Part shown: positions 62,987-64,000 of the stretch, piece by piece
How the letters are laid out: the number at the start of each line of letters is the position of its first letter
Position numbering within the stretch: the stretch's first letter is position 1
From: Purpureocillium takamizusanense
Lineage: Eukaryota > Ascomycota > Sordariomycetes > Hypocreales > Ophiocordycipitaceae
DNA: 64,000 nt
Assembly (NCBI RefSeq): GCF_022605165.1
Contig: NC_063076.1
Coordinates: 868,001 to 932,000 of the forward strand
Direction: 5' to 3'
Notes under the pieces: generated by a model
The model's input: only the letters and a program-made list of their open reading frames with translations
Databases searched by the model: none
Told to the model about the DNA's origin: nothing
Program-made: the position numbers and the translations under genes

Positions 62987-64000
62987 CGCGCACTTGCACC
63001 CGGGTTGGTTTCCGCTTGCGACTGCTGCGGCGGCTTGCAAAAAGCGTTCTTACCTCATGCGACTTTGACTCGGAATACCCGTCGTCCCGGCTTGCTTGGC
63101 GGCTTTTTGATGTACACGGCACGGGGCCCTGCGAGATGTCTGGTAACGCCGGGTGACACGATGGAAGACGCGGGAGGACTTGGTCTAGGCGACAACACAG
63201 CCAGTAATTTCTCGATAGACAGAGGGGATTTGATGGACCCTGGACGACAACGGGCCACTTCAACGGTTCATAGCTTCCAAACACCTTGATCGGCTAACGA
63301 GAACTCTGTCGGGACGTCCCCTCGTGCAACGCTGAAGGGGCCCCCGGTGCTTCTGGCGGTGGGAGAGATCCCCACTGGTGTAACGCCGCTGGACAATGTC
63401 ACAACTAGCACGACGGGGGTAAATTGGAGCCCTGGGCCGCACCGGTGGCGTTCTGGTACTCTGCACCGAATGCTGGTGGCAGCGGGCTTGTGTGCCGCGA
63501 GGATGGCTTCTGGAACGAGCTTCGCATGGATCCCTGGCCAAATCGACGTTGCCCATGACGCCGAAATCATATTTTCCTCATGGTAGTGGGGTGCGTTGAC
63601 TGCGAAGAGGCAGCACCAGCTGACGAACTCCCCCCCTGGGGGGCAACTGCATCCGTCGCCTCTCGAGAACCGCCACCGCGGTCCTGGGTCAGGTCTGGAC
63701 GGGGGCCCCATCACGGGCAAGGATTATTGCTTACCGACCGAGTCGGGCGCAGCAATGATGATACGCAGTGAAGGGGTGGACTGTCCTCTGACTGGGGTCT
63801 TGGAAGCATGGAGTGGCCTTACTCACCCGGCGTCGACGTCTCTGAGCCTAGGTTGCCTCATTGGTGGCTGGCAGAGGCAAACGTACTAATGATTCCTTGT
63901 CTGGCGCCGAACTATGGCAATATTCCTTACAGCCGGACCTGGCATGGCGGAGTCGTTGCAGCCGTCCGGCCATCGGACTTGTGGTGACCTTGGGAGAGCC
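62987..64000. other. Intergenic region at the window end
   Basis: No coding exon is supported in the last kilobase. Open frames on both strands are short and motif-free. Any next gene lies beyond the window. Confidence 0.45.

Noticed and set aside
1..64000. CRISPR arrays, operons or bacterial mobile elements
   Set aside because: The spliced genes and eukaryotic gene set exclude a bacterial context, and no regularly spaced short repeats or transposase genes were seen.

Overview
The window is nuclear DNA of a filamentous ascomycete, most likely a Sordariomycete and plausibly of the order Hypocreales. The evidence is spliced genes with short GT-AG introns (44 to about 210 bp), an intron-bearing tRNA-Lys, a GC-rich coding bias, a Zn2Cys6 regulator, a UstYa-type protein, and a small RIP-like AT-rich tract. 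The order-level placement is inference. Exon boundaries below were assembled by hand from GT/AG sites, reading frame and protein continuity; no transcript data were available.

Layout. 1-9 kb: a UstYa/DUF3328 protein (+), an eight-exon LtrA-family membrane protein (-), a 2.3-kb spacer with two possible small coding remnants, and a secreted arylsulfotransferase-like protein (+). 9.7-19 kb: a hybrid histidine kinase preceded by an uORF that overlaps its start codon, a family-16 methyltransferase, a secreted NPP1-like protein, a thioredoxin and a SIMPL-domain protein (-). 19.8-28 kb: a ferric reductase (+), a D-2-hydroxyacid dehydrogenase (-), an SDR dehydrogenase (-) and a Rab GTPase (+). 28-41 kb: beta-mannosidase B (+), an FAD monooxygenase (-), an 8-cysteine small secreted protein (+), malic enzyme (+) and an Mtc1-like protein (-). 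43-57 kb: a very large low-complexity probable nuclear protein (+), ribosomal protein uL14/RPL23 (-), tRNA-Lys(CUU) and a Zn2Cys6 transcription factor (+). 57-61.4 kb is a gene-poor island with a minisatellite, one small secreted protein with a clear TATA box, a stop-ridden pseudogene and an AT-rich tract. Cactin (+) follows, and the last kilobase shows no gene.

Most genes are housekeeping or general metabolism: splicing (cactin), translation (RPL23, tRNA), trafficking (Rab, Mtc1), carbon and redox metabolism (malic enzyme, dehydrogenases, thioredoxin, ferric reductase) and glycan turnover (mannosidase). They do not form one pathway, and I see no complete biosynthetic gene cluster. The accessory parts are the secreted proteins, the UstYa protein, the 4.7-7 kb spacer and the 57-61.4 kb island. 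The most unusual local observations are the uORF/ATGA overlap at the kinase, the Gln-to-Thr change in the Rab switch II motif, a glycine-rich insert in malic enzyme, a diverged 143-bp direct duplication, a 108-bp minisatellite, clustered GGTACC and GTCAC motifs, and a dispersed TACGAAGTA-type nonamer.
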